Source: Arthrobacter sp. DNA4 (lineage in GTDB: Bacteria; Actinomycetota; Actinomycetes; Actinomycetales; Micrococcaceae). From it: a stretch of DNA of 64,000 bases. The stretch covers positions 1,054,001 through 1,118,000 of the forward strand of contig NZ_CP101466.1 in assembly GCF_024362385.1 (NCBI RefSeq), in the 5' to 3' direction. The notes below the pieces were generated by a model. The model did no database searches. It was not told the origin of the DNA and was given only the letters and a program-made list of their open reading frames with translations. Below, piece after piece: positions 49,265 through 58,146 of the stretch; within the stretch, counting starts at the first letter, position 1; each line of letters begins with the position of its first letter. A program made the translations under genes and the position numbers.

Positions 49265-50029
49265 TCAGGAGTGGGTGGATCGGGATGAGTCGAGTGCCTT
49301 GCGGACGGCGGAGGCGACGGCGACGGCGTTGGGTGCATCCGAGTGGACGCAGATGCTCTGGAAGGCGATGTTCAGGGGAGTGCCGTCGACGGCGGGCACG
49401 GGCCCGCCTGCCACAGCCCGGCTGACGCGTTCCGCGGCGGCGTCCGGGTCGGTGGGTGCGGGGCGTCGCTGGATGAGGAGCTCGCCGCCGGGGCCGTAGT
49501 TGAGGTCCACGTAGAGCTCCGCGACGAAGTCCACGCCCATGGCGCGGCACACGGATTCATGGGCGGTCCCGGCCAGGCCGTAGAACGGAACACCGAACTG
49601 TTTGGCGGTTCCGGCCGCTGCCTGCATGAGGTCTTCGTCGCCGGCGAGCATGCCGTAGAGCGCGCCGTGGGGTTTGATGTGGTTCAGGGACAGCCCGTTC
49701 TTCGCCAGGAAGGCAGTCAGCGCCCCGGTCTGGTAGAGGATGATGGACTCGACCTCCTCGGGGGTGAGCACCATGCGGCGGCGGCCGAACCCCATGGGAT
49801 CGGGGAGCCCGGGGTGGGCGCCCACGGCCACACCGTGTTCGGCGGCCATGGCCACCGTCCGGTTCATGACGTCCGGGTCCCCGGCGTGGTAGCCGCAGGC
49901 GACGTTGGCGACGTCGATGATTTCCATGAGGGCGGCGTCGTTGCCGAACTCGTGCAAGCCGAAGCCTTCACCCATGTCCGAATTCAGGAGCACCTGGGCA
50001 GGCGTGGTTTCCGTCACGTTTTTTTGCAT
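49265..50029 (-). CDS. pxpA: 5-oxoprolinase subunit A (LamB/YcsF family), 254 aa
   Basis: LamB/YcsF protein: VLLNSDMGEGFGLHEFGND, then IIDVANVACGYHAGDPDVMN, VGAHPGLPDPMGFGRR, and LNHIKPHGALYGMLAGD. These are the conserved acidic and His clusters of the family. It is first in the minus-strand operon. The ATG at 50029 is preceded by a poor ribosome-binding site and the second to fifth codons are a run of A, so the start could be the GTG four codons in. It is divergent from a PucR regulator. Confidence 0.9.
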   Translation of the reverse strand: MQKNVTETTPAQVLLNSDMGEGFGLHEFGNDAALMEIIDVANVACGYHAGDPDVMNRTVAMAAEHGVAVGAHPGLPDPMGFGRRRMVLTPEEVESIILYQTGALTAFLAKNGLSLNHIKPHGALYGMLAGDEDLMQAAAGTAKQFGVPFYGLAGTAHESVCRAMGVDFVAELYVDLNYGPGGELLIQRRPAPTDPDAAAERVSRAVAGGPVPAVDGTPLNIAFQSICVHSDAPNAVAVASAVRKALDSSRSTHS

Positions 50030-50129
50030 GCAGGCAACGGTACAGAGGCGGGGACCCGGCCGGAATTGGGCGGATCGCCGAATGTGGCCACGCAGATTAT
50101 GCTTTTTGCACTAACCAGGAGGGCCTGCC

Positions 50130-51575
50130 ATGCGTGTTGCCGATCTCGCCGCGGATTCCGCGCTGAACATCCGCCTTGCCGTGCCCGGAAGTCCGGGACG
50201 CCTGGCCCGGCCCATCGCCTGGTGCGCCCCCACGGAGCACATGGACCCCACGCCCTTCCTCAGCGTCAACGCGCTGCTGCTCACCAATGGGATGGGCCTG
50301 AACGTCAAGGACTACCGGATCTGGGATGCCTACGTGGAGCGGCTGATGTCCGTGCCCGTCTCGGGACTGGTCTTCGGCCTGGGCGCAGCGCACCGGGAAC
50401 TGCCGCCGGGGCTGGTGAAGGCCTGCGAAGCGCATGGCCTTCCGCTGCTTGAACTGCCTCCGGAGGTGCCGTTCATTCAGGTGATGCGGCACGTGGATCA
50501 ACTTATCGCCGCCGAACGCTATGCCGAGCTGCGCGCGGGGTGGGACCTGGCGGATGAGTGCACCAGGCTGGCGGCGGGCGGCCACTCGCTGGCGCAGGTC
50601 CTGGAACGGGTGGCCACGACCATCCGGGCGCGGGTGGCGGTCCTTGACCACAACGGGTTTGAACTCATGGCGGTAGGTACGGCCGGGGGCGGAACGGCCC
50701 GGACCATCCTGAGCCTGCCCAGCGGCGGAATCCTCCGGTTCAGGCTGGCCATCGAGGGAATCAAGAGCAGCCTGGTGCTGCAACCGCTGCTGGGGCCGGT
50801 GGCCGCGGTGATTGCCATGCAGCTGAGCTACACCCTGGGGTCCCGGTCGCCCCTGCATTCGCGGGAAGCTGCCCGGTTGATCGAGGCGCTCTATGAGGCC
50901 AGGGGGACTCCGGCGCCGACCCTGCGGCGCTACGCGGCGGAGGCCGGGTTCGAGCCGGACAGGGAGTGGGGAGTCGTGCTGATCGGCGGTGCGGGGGAGG
51001 TTGCACCGGCCAAGCTGCGGACCATCGCCTGGCGGGTGCGGGTGGGCCTGCAGGCTGAATTCGGGACCGTGCGGTTCATGGAGGAGGCCGGCCTCACCAC
51101 GGTGCTGGTGCAGCGCGGGGAAGCGGGGATGGAACTCATGGACGCCGTCCAAAAGTCCTTCCAGGACGCGCCGGAACTGTCCGCCGTCGTCTCCGGGTGC
51201 GGGAACCTGGACGAACTGCCGCTGGTGCTCCAGCTGGCCCGCCGCCGGGTGGGCGAGCCGGGGCTCCATCAGGCGCCGGTCGCTGACCTGGCCGGCGTGG
51301 TGGAGGGCCTGCCCGGCGCCGGGCTGGTGGCCATGTCCCGGCGGCTCCTGGCCCCGTTGATGTCCGACGGCGGCACGGCCTTGCGCGAAACGCTTGAGGT
51401 CTACCTGCGGTACAGCGGGAATACCCGCGAGACATGCAGGGAGCTCTTCATCCACCGCAACACCCTGACGTACAGGTTGCGCAAGATTGAGGAGCTTCTC
51501 CGGGTGGACCTGGACGACGGCGAAGTGCGGGCCACCTGCCTGCTGGCACTGCGGATCGTCGCCGCCGGAACCTAG
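50130..51575 (+). CDS. PucR/CdaR-family transcriptional regulator, 481 aa
   Basis: An N-terminal PucR-like sensory region (MRVADLAADSALNIRLAVPG, PFLSVNALLLTNGMGLNV) and a C-terminal PucR HTH (RYSGNTRETCRELFIHRNTL, TYRLRKIEELLRVDLDDGEV). AGGAGG precedes the ATG at 50130. It is divergent from pxpA with 100 bases between them, so it likely activates the pxp operon in response to its substrate. Its stop codon overlaps the stop of the LacI gene (51572-51575). Confidence 0.88.
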   Translation: MRVADLAADSALNIRLAVPGSPGRLARPIAWCAPTEHMDPTPFLSVNALLLTNGMGLNVKDYRIWDAYVERLMSVPVSGLVFGLGAAHRELPPGLVKACEAHGLPLLELPPEVPFIQVMRHVDQLIAAERYAELRAGWDLADECTRLAAGGHSLAQVLERVATTIRARVAVLDHNGFELMAVGTAGGGTARTILSLPSGGILRFRLAIEGIKSSLVLQPLLGPVAAVIAMQLSYTLGSRSPLHSREAARLIEALYEARGTPAPTLRRYAAEAGFEPDREWGVVLIGGAGEVAPAKLRTIAWRVRVGLQAEFGTVRFMEEAGLTTVLVQRGEAGMELMDAVQKSFQDAPELSAVVSGCGNLDELPLVLQLARRRVGEPGLHQAPVADLAGVVEGLPGAGLVAMSRRLLAPLMSDGGTALRETLEVYLRYSGNTRETCRELFIHRNTLTYRLRKIEELLRVDLDDGEVRATCLLALRIVAAGT

Positions 51576-52627
51576 TTGGCCGCCATTTCCGCGGGCGCCC
51601 TGGCGGCGCTGCTTTCGCGGACGAACAGGGTGGGTTCCAGCTGTACGGCTTCGGGCTTTTCGCCCCGGAGCACGGCCTGGATGAGCTGCACCGCCGTCCG
51701 TCCAATGTCCGCCATCGGGGAGTGGACCGAGGTCAGGGGAATGGGAAGCTCGGCGGCCAGGGAGGTGTCGTTGTAGCCCACCACGGCCACGTCCTGTCCT
51801 ACGGCGAGGCCCCGGGAGCGCAGGGCTCCCATCGCTCCGATGGCGGCGAAGTCGTTGACCGCGAAGATGGCGGTGGGGCGCGGCTTGCCGCTGGCGAGGA
51901 TCTTGTCCCCGGCTTCCCGGCCGCCGGCGGTATCGAACTTGGACCAGACCACGTCGTCGTCGGAGATAGTGCCGCCAAGGGACCGCCAGCGGTTCAGGAA
52001 CCCGGCGGTGCGGTCGACGGCGGTGCTTGCGTAGGGCTCGCCGGCGATCACCGCCACCTGCCGGTGGCCCATCTCCCAGAGGTGGCTGGCCACAAGTTCA
52101 CCGCCGACGACGTCGTCGCAGGTGGCGGACGGGTAGCCCGGCACCCGGCGGTTCATCAGCACGAACGGGACCTTCCGGTCCGTCAGTTCCTGCAGGAGGC
52201 CGCCGTCAAGGTGGGCGTCGCCAATGATCAGGCCGTCCACCCGCCGGGCCAGCATGAGGTCGATCTTCCGCCGCTGTTCGTCGGGGTCATCGCGGGAGTT
52301 CATTACGAACGCGGAGTACCCCACCTCGGCTGAGGCTTCGTCGATGCCCTCGTACATGATGGCCAGGACCAGGTCCGAAAGGCGGGGGACGATGACGCCG
52401 AGCAGTTTTGTGCGGCGGGTACGGAGGCTGGCGGCCTGGGGATCGGGGGAGTAGCCGAGCTTGCGGGCCAGTTCACGGACGCGTTCGGCGGTGGCGGCAG
52501 AGGCCGCTCCCTTGGCCACGTCGGAACCGGAGTGCAGGACCCTGGAGACGGTGGACGGATGGACGCCCAGCTCCCGAGCCAAATCCTTCAGCGTGACTGT
52601 TCCGCCGCCGTCGGCCTTTTCTTTCAT
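51572..52627 (-). CDS. LacI-family transcriptional repressor, 351 aa
   Basis: N-terminal LacI helix-turn-helix (TVTLKDLARELGVHPSTVSR, then VLHSGSDVAKG) and a periplasmic-binding-protein-like effector domain (LLGVIVPRLSDLVLAIMYEG, AIFAVNDFAAIGAM, VAVVGYNDTSLAAELPIPLT). The start at 52627 has AGGAGAAGG upstream; the frame is open to 52720 but runs through the promoter of the divergent operon. Two perfect palindromes of LacI type lie in that promoter, so it should repress the catabolic operon at 52895-59243 and perhaps itself. Confidence 0.92.
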   Translation of the reverse strand: MKEKADGGGTVTLKDLARELGVHPSTVSRVLHSGSDVAKGAASAATAERVRELARKLGYSPDPQAASLRTRRTKLLGVIVPRLSDLVLAIMYEGIDEASAEVGYSAFVMNSRDDPDEQRRKIDLMLARRVDGLIIGDAHLDGGLLQELTDRKVPFVLMNRRVPGYPSATCDDVVGGELVASHLWEMGHRQVAVIAGEPYASTAVDRTAGFLNRWRSLGGTISDDDVVWSKFDTAGGREAGDKILASGKPRPTAIFAVNDFAAIGAMGALRSRGLAVGQDVAVVGYNDTSLAAELPIPLTSVHSPMADIGRTAVQLIQAVLRGEKPEAVQLEPTLFVRESSAARAPAEMAAN

Positions 52628-52701
52628 GTCCTTCTCCTGCCCACCGGGGCCACTGTAGCCCAGGTCCGCCCGCGGTGCCCGGAAGGGCACCAAGGCAACC
52701 C

Positions 52702-52730
52702 TTGACGTGATCCGCTTCACATCCTATAGT
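52702..52730 (+). promoter_or_regulatory. Promoter of the LacI-controlled operon
   Basis: TTGACG (52702-52707) and TATAGT (52725-52730) with exactly 17 bases between them, a near-consensus housekeeping promoter. The predicted start point (about 52737) is immediately before the first operator. Confidence 0.75.
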
Positions 52731-52742
52731 CGTTCATCAGCG

Positions 52743-52762
52743 CTACCCAAACGTTTGGGTAG
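52743..52762. promoter_or_regulatory. LacI-type operator O1, perfect 20-bp palindrome
   Basis: CTACCCAAACGTTTGGGTAG is perfectly self-complementary with the central CG typical of LacI/GalR sites. It lies just downstream of the promoter, where binding would block elongation or initiation. Confidence 0.8.
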
Positions 52763-52847
52763 TTGCGCATCCCGAACCTTCCCCGGCACCCCTACCCCCG
52801 GCGCCGCCCCTCGTGTCCATCGCAAATGCCCGTTCTGCGGAAAGTTA

Positions 52848-52861
52848 CCCAATCGATTGGG
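52848..52861. promoter_or_regulatory. LacI-type operator O2, perfect 14-bp palindrome
   Basis: CCCAATCGATTGGG shares the CCCAA..TTGGG arms and central CG of O1. The two centres are about 102 bases apart, near ten helical turns, which would allow looping by a tetrameric repressor. It ends 33 bases before the asparaginase start. Confidence 0.75.
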
Positions 52862-52894
52862 CTGCGGATTGCGCAGCAAACCACCGGAGCTGAA

Positions 52895-53914
52895 ATGACT
52901 GTTACCGACTCCCACGTCGTGCTGCTGGCTACCGGAGGCACCATCTCGTCGCGTTCTTCCCAGGCCGGCGGCGCGGTCGCCTCCGATACCGGCGAGCAGG
53001 TGTTCAAAGCCCTCGGCCCGCGGGTGTCCCACCCTGTCCGGGTGCTCGACGTGTTCCAGAAGGGGTCCTACCTCCTGACGTTCGACGACATGCTGAGGAT
53101 CTGCGCCACCATCCAGGAAGTCCTCAAGGACCCCAACGTCCTGGGCGTGGTGGTCACCCACGGCACGGACACCATGGAGGAGACCGCCTACCTCGCGGAC
53201 CTGACGCACGCCGACGAGCGGCCGGTGGTGTTCACCGGCTCGCAGCGCGCCGCTGACTCCGACGCTCCCGACGGGCCGGACAACCTGGCCCGGGCCATCG
53301 CCGTCGCCGGTTCGAAGGACGGGCGGGGCAAGGGCGTCATGGTCCACTTTGCCGGCACCATCTACCCGGCCGCCGGCGTCCGGAAAAGCCAAACTCTTCG
53401 GCTGGATGCCTTTGCAAACCCCGATTTCGGGGTACTTGGCCAGGTATCAGCCCAGGGAGAAGTTGCCATGGACGGCAGCGGCGGCAGGCTCGAGGCCCTG
53501 CCCCTGCCCCAGCCGGGCGGCGGCTCCCCGCGGGTGGACCTGGTTGCCGCCTACCCCGGCGCCGACTCCACCCTGATGCACGCCGCCCTTGAAGCAGGAG
53601 CGGAAGGCATCGTCCTGCAAGGAACCGGAAGCGGCAATGCAAACGCCAGCCTCTGCGCAGAGGTGGCCGCCGCCGTCGCGTCCGGCGCCGTGGTGGTCAC
53701 CAGCACCCGCGTGGACGCGGGACCGGTGGTGCCCATCTACGGGGCCGGCGGCGGTGGCGAGGACCTGCGCGTTGCCGGTGCCATCAGCTCCGGCCACCTC
53801 CGGCCGTCACAGTCGCTGATCCTGCTCAGCCTCCTGCTCAGGATCAATCCTGACCGGGACCGGATCACCGAAATTTTTGCCCAACGAGGGAGGCCCCCTG
53901 AACCTTCCGCCTGA
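52895..53914 (+). CDS. Asparaginase-family amidohydrolase, 339 aa
   Basis: L-asparaginase (bacterial type I/II) fold. First active-site threonine in LLATGGTISSR (T16), second in VVVTHGTDTMEETAY (T91, D92), and the catalytic lysine in AAGVRKSQTLRLDAF (K164) are all present. No signal peptide, so it is cytoplasmic. The ATG at 52895 has GGAG upstream; the frame open to 52763 crosses operator O2. As first gene of the operon it releases ammonia from an amide: asparagine, or a half-amide made by the next enzyme. Confidence 0.9.
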   Translation: MTVTDSHVVLLATGGTISSRSSQAGGAVASDTGEQVFKALGPRVSHPVRVLDVFQKGSYLLTFDDMLRICATIQEVLKDPNVLGVVVTHGTDTMEETAYLADLTHADERPVVFTGSQRAADSDAPDGPDNLARAIAVAGSKDGRGKGVMVHFAGTIYPAAGVRKSQTLRLDAFANPDFGVLGQVSAQGEVAMDGSGGRLEALPLPQPGGGSPRVDLVAAYPGADSTLMHAALEAGAEGIVLQGTGSGNANASLCAEVAAAVASGAVVVTSTRVDAGPVVPIYGAGGGGEDLRVAGAISSGHLRPSQSLILLSLLLRINPDRDRITEIFAQRGRPPEPSA

Positions 53915-53958
53915 CACCCAGAACATCCCGGTTTTGAACGAATTGAAAGGAAAATCTC

Positions 53959-54849
53959 ATGGCTAAGGACATTCAAGTCGCCTTCGGCGTGGACGTAGAC
54001 GCAGTGGCAGGCATGCTCGGCTCCTACGGAGGAGAGGACTCCCCGTGCGACATCAGCCGCGGCCTGTTCAGCGGTGAAGTCGGCGGACCCCGGCTGATCC
54101 GGTTGTTCCAGAAATACAATCTCCCGGCAACCTGGTTCGTGCCGGGCCACTCGATCGAAACCTTCCCGGAACTGACGCAGATGATCGTGGATGCCGGACA
54201 CGAGATCGGCGTGCACGGATATTCGCACGAGAACCCGATCGCCATGACCCGGGAGCAGGAGACCGCCATCCTGGACCGCGCGATCGAACTGATCGAAAAG
54301 GTGTCCGGCCGCCGGCCCACCGGCTACGTTGCGCCGTGGTGGGAATTCTCGCCGGTCACCAACGAGATCCTCCTGGAGCGCGGCATCAAGTACGACCACT
54401 CCCTGATGCACCGCGACTTCGAGCCGTACTACGTCCGGGTAGGGGACTCCTGGAAGAAGATCGACTACACCAAGGACGCCCAGACCTGGATGGAGCCGTT
54501 GAAGCGCGGGCAGGAAACGGACCTGGTGGAAATCCCGGCCAACTGGTACCTCGATGACCTGCCTCCGATGATGTTCATCAAGGCATCCCCGAACTCGCAC
54601 GGGTTCGTCAACCCCCGCGACATCGAAGAGATGTGGCGGGACCAATTCGACTGGGTCTACCGCGAAATGGACCAGGCCGTCTTCACCATGACCATCCACC
54701 CGGACGTCTCCGGCCGCCCGCAGGTGCTCCTCATGCTTGAGCGGCTCATCGAACACATCAACTCCCATGAGGGCGTCACCTGGTGCACCTTCGACCAGAT
54801 CGCCGACTCTTTCCTTTCCCGCAGCCCCCGTAAGGACAACAAGTCATGA
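53959..54849 (+). CDS. Polysaccharide-deacetylase-fold hydrolase, PuuE/imidase-like, 296 aa
   Basis: NodB-fold hydrolase of the PuuE/HpPgdA group. The metal site is visible: D12 and D14 in FGVDVDA, and H86 and H90 in [10 protein letters not shown]; the loop [11 protein letters not shown] and the C-terminal [13 protein letters not shown] complete the active site. This group includes PuuE-type allantoinase, a Helicobacter peptidoglycan deacetylase and the cyclic imide hydrolase of Pseudomonas putida (about 293 aa). With no signal peptide and an amidase beside it, a cyclic imide, hydantoin or similar ring substrate is more likely than a polysaccharide. Confidence 0.84.
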   Translation: MAKDIQVAFGVDVDAVAGMLGSYGGEDSPCDISRGLFSGEVGGPRLIRLFQKYNLPATWFVPGHSIETFPELTQMIVDAGHEIGVHGYSHENPIAMTREQETAILDRAIELIEKVSGRRPTGYVAPWWEFSPVTNEILLERGIKYDHSLMHRDFEPYYVRVGDSWKKIDYTKDAQTWMEPLKRGQETDLVEIPANWYLDDLPPMMFIKASPNSHGFVNPRDIEEMWRDQFDWVYREMDQAVFTMTIHPDVSGRPQVLLMLERLIEHINSHEGVTWCTFDQIADSFLSRSPRKDNKS

Positions 54850-56237
54850 GCATCCAAGAACCGGTTGTCGACCTGTCGCAGCCCCGCCCGGACGAGAAGC
54901 GCCGCTTCCCGGTCTTTTCCAAGCGCCACACCACCACCGCTACCGTGCTTGCCCTGCTGGCCTGGACCGTGGCCGTCTTCGACTACGGCCTGTTCGGCAC
55001 CCTGCTGCCGGCCATGCAGCAGGAATTCGGCTGGTCTGCCCCCGAGGCGTACGCCATCAACACCTGGATCGCCGTCGGCACCGCCATCGTCTGCTTCGGC
55101 ATCGGGCCGGTCATTGACCGCCTGGGCCGCCGCAAAGGCATGATGACCACCATTGGCGGGACCGCCGTCGTCTCCGGCCTCACGGCACTGATCCCCACGG
55201 GGATCCCGTTCTTCAGCAACGCCATGCTGGTGGTGGTCCGTTCGTTCGGCGGCCTCGGATTCTCCGAGCAGGCCGTGAACGCCACCTACATGAACGAGGT
55301 GTACCAGGTCACCGAAGTCGCGGACAAGCGCAAGCGGCCCGGCTTCCACTACTCCTTCATCCAGGGCGGCTGGCCGCTCGGCTTCCTGCTGGCCAGCGCA
55401 CTGGCCCTGGCCTTCCTGCCCTCCCTTGGGTGGCGTGCCCTGTACCTGATGGCCACCGTCCCGGCCGCCGTGATCGTCTGGGTCATCGCCCGGAAGCTCA
55501 AGGAAACGCCCCAGTTCGAACTGCACCACAAGCTGACCGAGCTGGAAAAGCACGGCAAGACTGAAGACGCGCACTCCCTGGCCCACGCGTACGGCGTCGA
55601 GCACTCCTCGGCAGCGCCACTCAAGCGCATCTGGGAGCCGCACCTGCGCCGGAACACCTTTGTCTTCTCGCTCGCGTGGATTGTGAACTTCTTCGGTATC
55701 ACCATCTTCAGCGTTCTGGGCAGCTCGGTGCTCAAGAACGCGAAGGGCGTGGAACTCTCGGACGCGTTCTGGATGCTGATCGTCATCAACCTGCTGGCCT
55801 ACTTCGGTTACGTGTTCCACGGCTGGCTGGGTGACAAGATCGGCCGAAAGCGGACCATCATTGGCGGCTGGATCCTCTCGGGCATCTCCTTCTCCATCAT
55901 GCTCAGCCCCATCGCCACCAGCCCGTTCATGATCATCCTGACCTACGGCGCCGGCCTGTTCTTCCTGGTAGGTCCGTACGCGGCCATCCAGTACTTCATG
56001 GCCGAGTGCTACCCGGTGAGCTGCCGGGCCACCGGAACCGCCTTCATCGGCGCCATGAGCCAGCCCGGAACCATCCTCGGCGGTGCCATCTTCACGGCCA
56101 TCGCCGCCGGTGCCGGCACCGGCACCGCAGCCCTGTGGGTCGGTGCCCTGGGAACCCTGGTCTCCGGGCTCCTGATGATCGCCGCCAAGCCCCCTGCTGA
56201 AGCCCTGATGGAGGACCACCCCCATGACGTCGCCTAA
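54846..56237 (+). CDS. MFS transporter, 463 aa
   Basis: Twelve-helix major facilitator with the loop 2-3 motif [14 protein letters not shown] and the loop 8-9 copy [16 protein letters not shown]. It is of the sugar porter/aromatic-acid:H+ symporter type. It begins inside the last codons of the hydrolase gene (54846-54849 overlap), so translation is coupled. It probably imports the operon's substrate. The C-terminal end overlaps the next gene by 14 bases. Confidence 0.88.
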   Translation: MSIQEPVVDLSQPRPDEKRRFPVFSKRHTTTATVLALLAWTVAVFDYGLFGTLLPAMQQEFGWSAPEAYAINTWIAVGTAIVCFGIGPVIDRLGRRKGMMTTIGGTAVVSGLTALIPTGIPFFSNAMLVVVRSFGGLGFSEQAVNATYMNEVYQVTEVADKRKRPGFHYSFIQGGWPLGFLLASALALAFLPSLGWRALYLMATVPAAVIVWVIARKLKETPQFELHHKLTELEKHGKTEDAHSLAHAYGVEHSSAAPLKRIWEPHLRRNTFVFSLAWIVNFFGITIFSVLGSSVLKNAKGVELSDAFWMLIVINLLAYFGYVFHGWLGDKIGRKRTIIGGWILSGISFSIMLSPIATSPFMIILTYGAGLFFLVGPYAAIQYFMAECYPVSCRATGTAFIGAMSQPGTILGGAIFTAIAAGAGTGTAALWVGALGTLVSGLLMIAAKPPAEALMEDHPHDVA

Positions 56238-56991
56238 CAGAGTCGCCATCATCACCGGTGCCGCCAGCGGCATCGGCCGTGCCCTCGCCGTCCACTACGC
56301 GCGCCAGGGGGTGGTGTCCGTCATCGGCACCTTCCCGGGCGATCCCCACGATCCGGAGGAAACCCTCCGGCTGGTCAAGGAGGCGAACGGTGAGGCGGTG
56401 ATCCACGAGGTGGACGTCCGCACCACCGCCTCCGTGGATGCCCTGGCCCAGCGGGCCGTGGACGAGTACGGGCGGCTGGACTACGCCATCGCCAACGCGG
56501 GCATCCTCCGCAATTCCCCGCTGGGGGAGATGACGGATGAGCGCTGGCACGACATGCTCAACGTGGACCTCACCGGCGTGCTGCGCACGCTGCGGGCCGG
56601 GGCGGAGAGAATGACCGACGGCGGCGCGCTGGTTGCGGTCTCGTCCATCGCCGGCGGGGTGTACGGATGGGAGGAACACGCCCACTATGCCGCGGCCAAG
56701 GCAGGGGTGCTGGGCCTGGTCCGCAGCGTGGCCGTGGAACTCGGCCCGCGGCAGATCCGCGCCAACGCCGTGATCCCGGGCCTCATCGAAACCCCACAGT
56801 CCCTGGACCCGGTGAATTCCCTGGGTCCCGAGGGGCTGCAGCGGGCCGGGAATGACATCCCCTGGGGCCGGGTGGGCAAACCGGAGGAAGTGGCCAGCGT
56901 GATCGGGTTCCTCACCTCTGACGAGTCCCGCTACATCACGGGCCAGGCGCTGGTGGTTGACGGCGGACTCACCGTGAAGATGCGCGCCTGA
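56224..56991 (+). CDS. Short-chain dehydrogenase/reductase, 255 aa
   Basis: Classical SDR: cofactor motif [18 protein letters not shown] near residue 12, NAG in AIANAGIL, catalytic Tyr-Lys in [16 protein letters not shown], and IPGLIETPQ. The start overlaps the MFS gene and has GGAGGACC upstream. It would oxidise or reduce a hydroxyl/keto group on an intermediate of the pathway. Cofactor preference cannot be read with confidence; no basic residue follows the glycine motif directly. Confidence 0.9.
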   Translation: MTSPNRVAIITGAASGIGRALAVHYARQGVVSVIGTFPGDPHDPEETLRLVKEANGEAVIHEVDVRTTASVDALAQRAVDEYGRLDYAIANAGILRNSPLGEMTDERWHDMLNVDLTGVLRTLRAGAERMTDGGALVAVSSIAGGVYGWEEHAHYAAAKAGVLGLVRSVAVELGPRQIRANAVIPGLIETPQSLDPVNSLGPEGLQRAGNDIPWGRVGKPEEVASVIGFLTSDESRYITGQALVVDGGLTVKMRA

Positions 56992-57028
56992 TGGCGCCCC
57001 GACAGCCGCCTCACAACGAAAGGACACC

Positions 57029-57769
57029 ATGAACACATCGACTGCTGACCAAGCTTCCGGAAACGCCCAACCCTCGAACGGCCGCCGGGTGGTGGTCACC
57101 GGCGGTTCCAGCGGGATCGGCAAAGCCATCGCAGAGGCCTTCCTGGCCAACGGGGACCGGGTGGCCGTGCTGGACCGGGCCGGCGGGGATGGCGCCATCC
57201 GCGTGGACGTGGCCGATGAAGCCAGCGTGCGGGCGGCCTTCGCCGAGGCCCGGGAGAGGCTGGGCGGCATCGACGTCCTGGTCAACAGTGCGGGCCTGCT
57301 GACGGAGTCCCCGCTGGAGGACATGTCCCTGGCCATGTGGAACGAGACCCTCACGGTGGACCTGACCGGTGTGTTCCTGTGCTGCCGGGAGGTGGTGGGG
57401 GAGATGCGGCAGCGCAAGTGGGGCCGCATCATCAACATCGCCTCCCAACTGGCCATCAAGGGCGGTGTGGGGCTGACGCATTACAGTGCGGCCAAAGCCG
57501 GCGTCGTGGGCCTGTCCAAAGCCCTGGCCCTGGAAACGGCGGCGGACAATGTGCTGGTCAACTGCATCGCCCCCGGGCCCATCGAGACGCCGCTGGTGGA
57601 GGGCATCTCGGAAAGCTGGAAGGCCGCGAAGCGCGCCGAGCTGCCGCTGGGAAGGTTCGGCACGCCGGAGGAGGTGGCGCCCGCCGCAGTGCTGCTGGCC
57701 AGCGACCCCGGGGGAAACCTGTTCGTCGGGCAGACGCTGGGGCCCAACTCCGGCGACGTGATGCCGTAA
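57029..57769 (+). CDS. Short-chain dehydrogenase/reductase, 246 aa
   Basis: A second SDR: VVVTGGSSGIGKAIAEAFLA near residue 22, then AVLDRAGGDGA (Asp after the second strand suggests NAD+), LVNSAGLLTESPLE, and catalytic YSAAKAGVVGLSKALALE. It is 37 bases after the first SDR, with AAAGG upstream. The two share the fold but are not close copies, so they probably act on different intermediates. Confidence 0.9.
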   Translation: MNTSTADQASGNAQPSNGRRVVVTGGSSGIGKAIAEAFLANGDRVAVLDRAGGDGAIRVDVADEASVRAAFAEARERLGGIDVLVNSAGLLTESPLEDMSLAMWNETLTVDLTGVFLCCREVVGEMRQRKWGRIINIASQLAIKGGVGLTHYSAAKAGVVGLSKALALETAADNVLVNCIAPGPIETPLVEGISESWKAAKRAELPLGRFGTPEEVAPAAVLLASDPGGNLFVGQTLGPNSGDVMP

Positions 57770-57783
57770 GGAAAGGGAACAAC

Positions 57784-58146
57784 ATGTGCGGTGCCTGCGG
57801 AAGGACCACCGTGGCGGACCCTGCCCTGGGGCCGGTGCGGACCATGCGGCAACACCTGATCGTGGCAGCCACGGTCAACGCCGTCTGCACCGGCCTCCCG
57901 GGCGCCCCGAAGGTGACCGCACTTAAGGACGGCTGGCTGATGACCGGCGCGGCCGTCGCCTCCAGGCAGTGCCAGACTGTCGAAGAATTGTGGTCCGCCG
58001 TGGCCGTCTCCTTCACCGACGCGTCCGTTCTGGACCGGTTGCGAAGCCGGCGTCAGGCGTACGCGGCGGATCCGGCCAATGCGGGCCTGCCCGCCCGGGC
58101 TGCCGGTCTTGCCGGACCCGAACACTACCTAGGAGATTTTGCATGA
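57784..58146 (+). CDS. Small CxxC protein of unknown function, 120 aa
   Basis: ATG at 57784 with AAGGAAAGGG upstream. The protein begins MCGACGRTTVADPALGPVRT, so two cysteines (CxxC) are at the very N-terminus, with another CTGLPG and RQCQTVEELW later. The rest is helical, ending GLAGPEHYLGDFA. Its stop overlaps the OYE start (ATGA at 58143-58146), suggesting it acts with that flavoenzyme. No family recognised; metal binding by the CxxC is a guess. Confidence 0.72.
   Translation: MCGACGRTTVADPALGPVRTMRQHLIVAATVNAVCTGLPGAPKVTALKDGWLMTGAAVASRQCQTVEELWSAVAVSFTDASVLDRLRSRRQAYAADPANAGLPARAAGLAGPEHYLGDFA

Noticed and set aside
51572..51575. Overlapping stop codons of the convergent PucR and LacI genes
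   Set aside because: Common in compact genomes; no special meaning.
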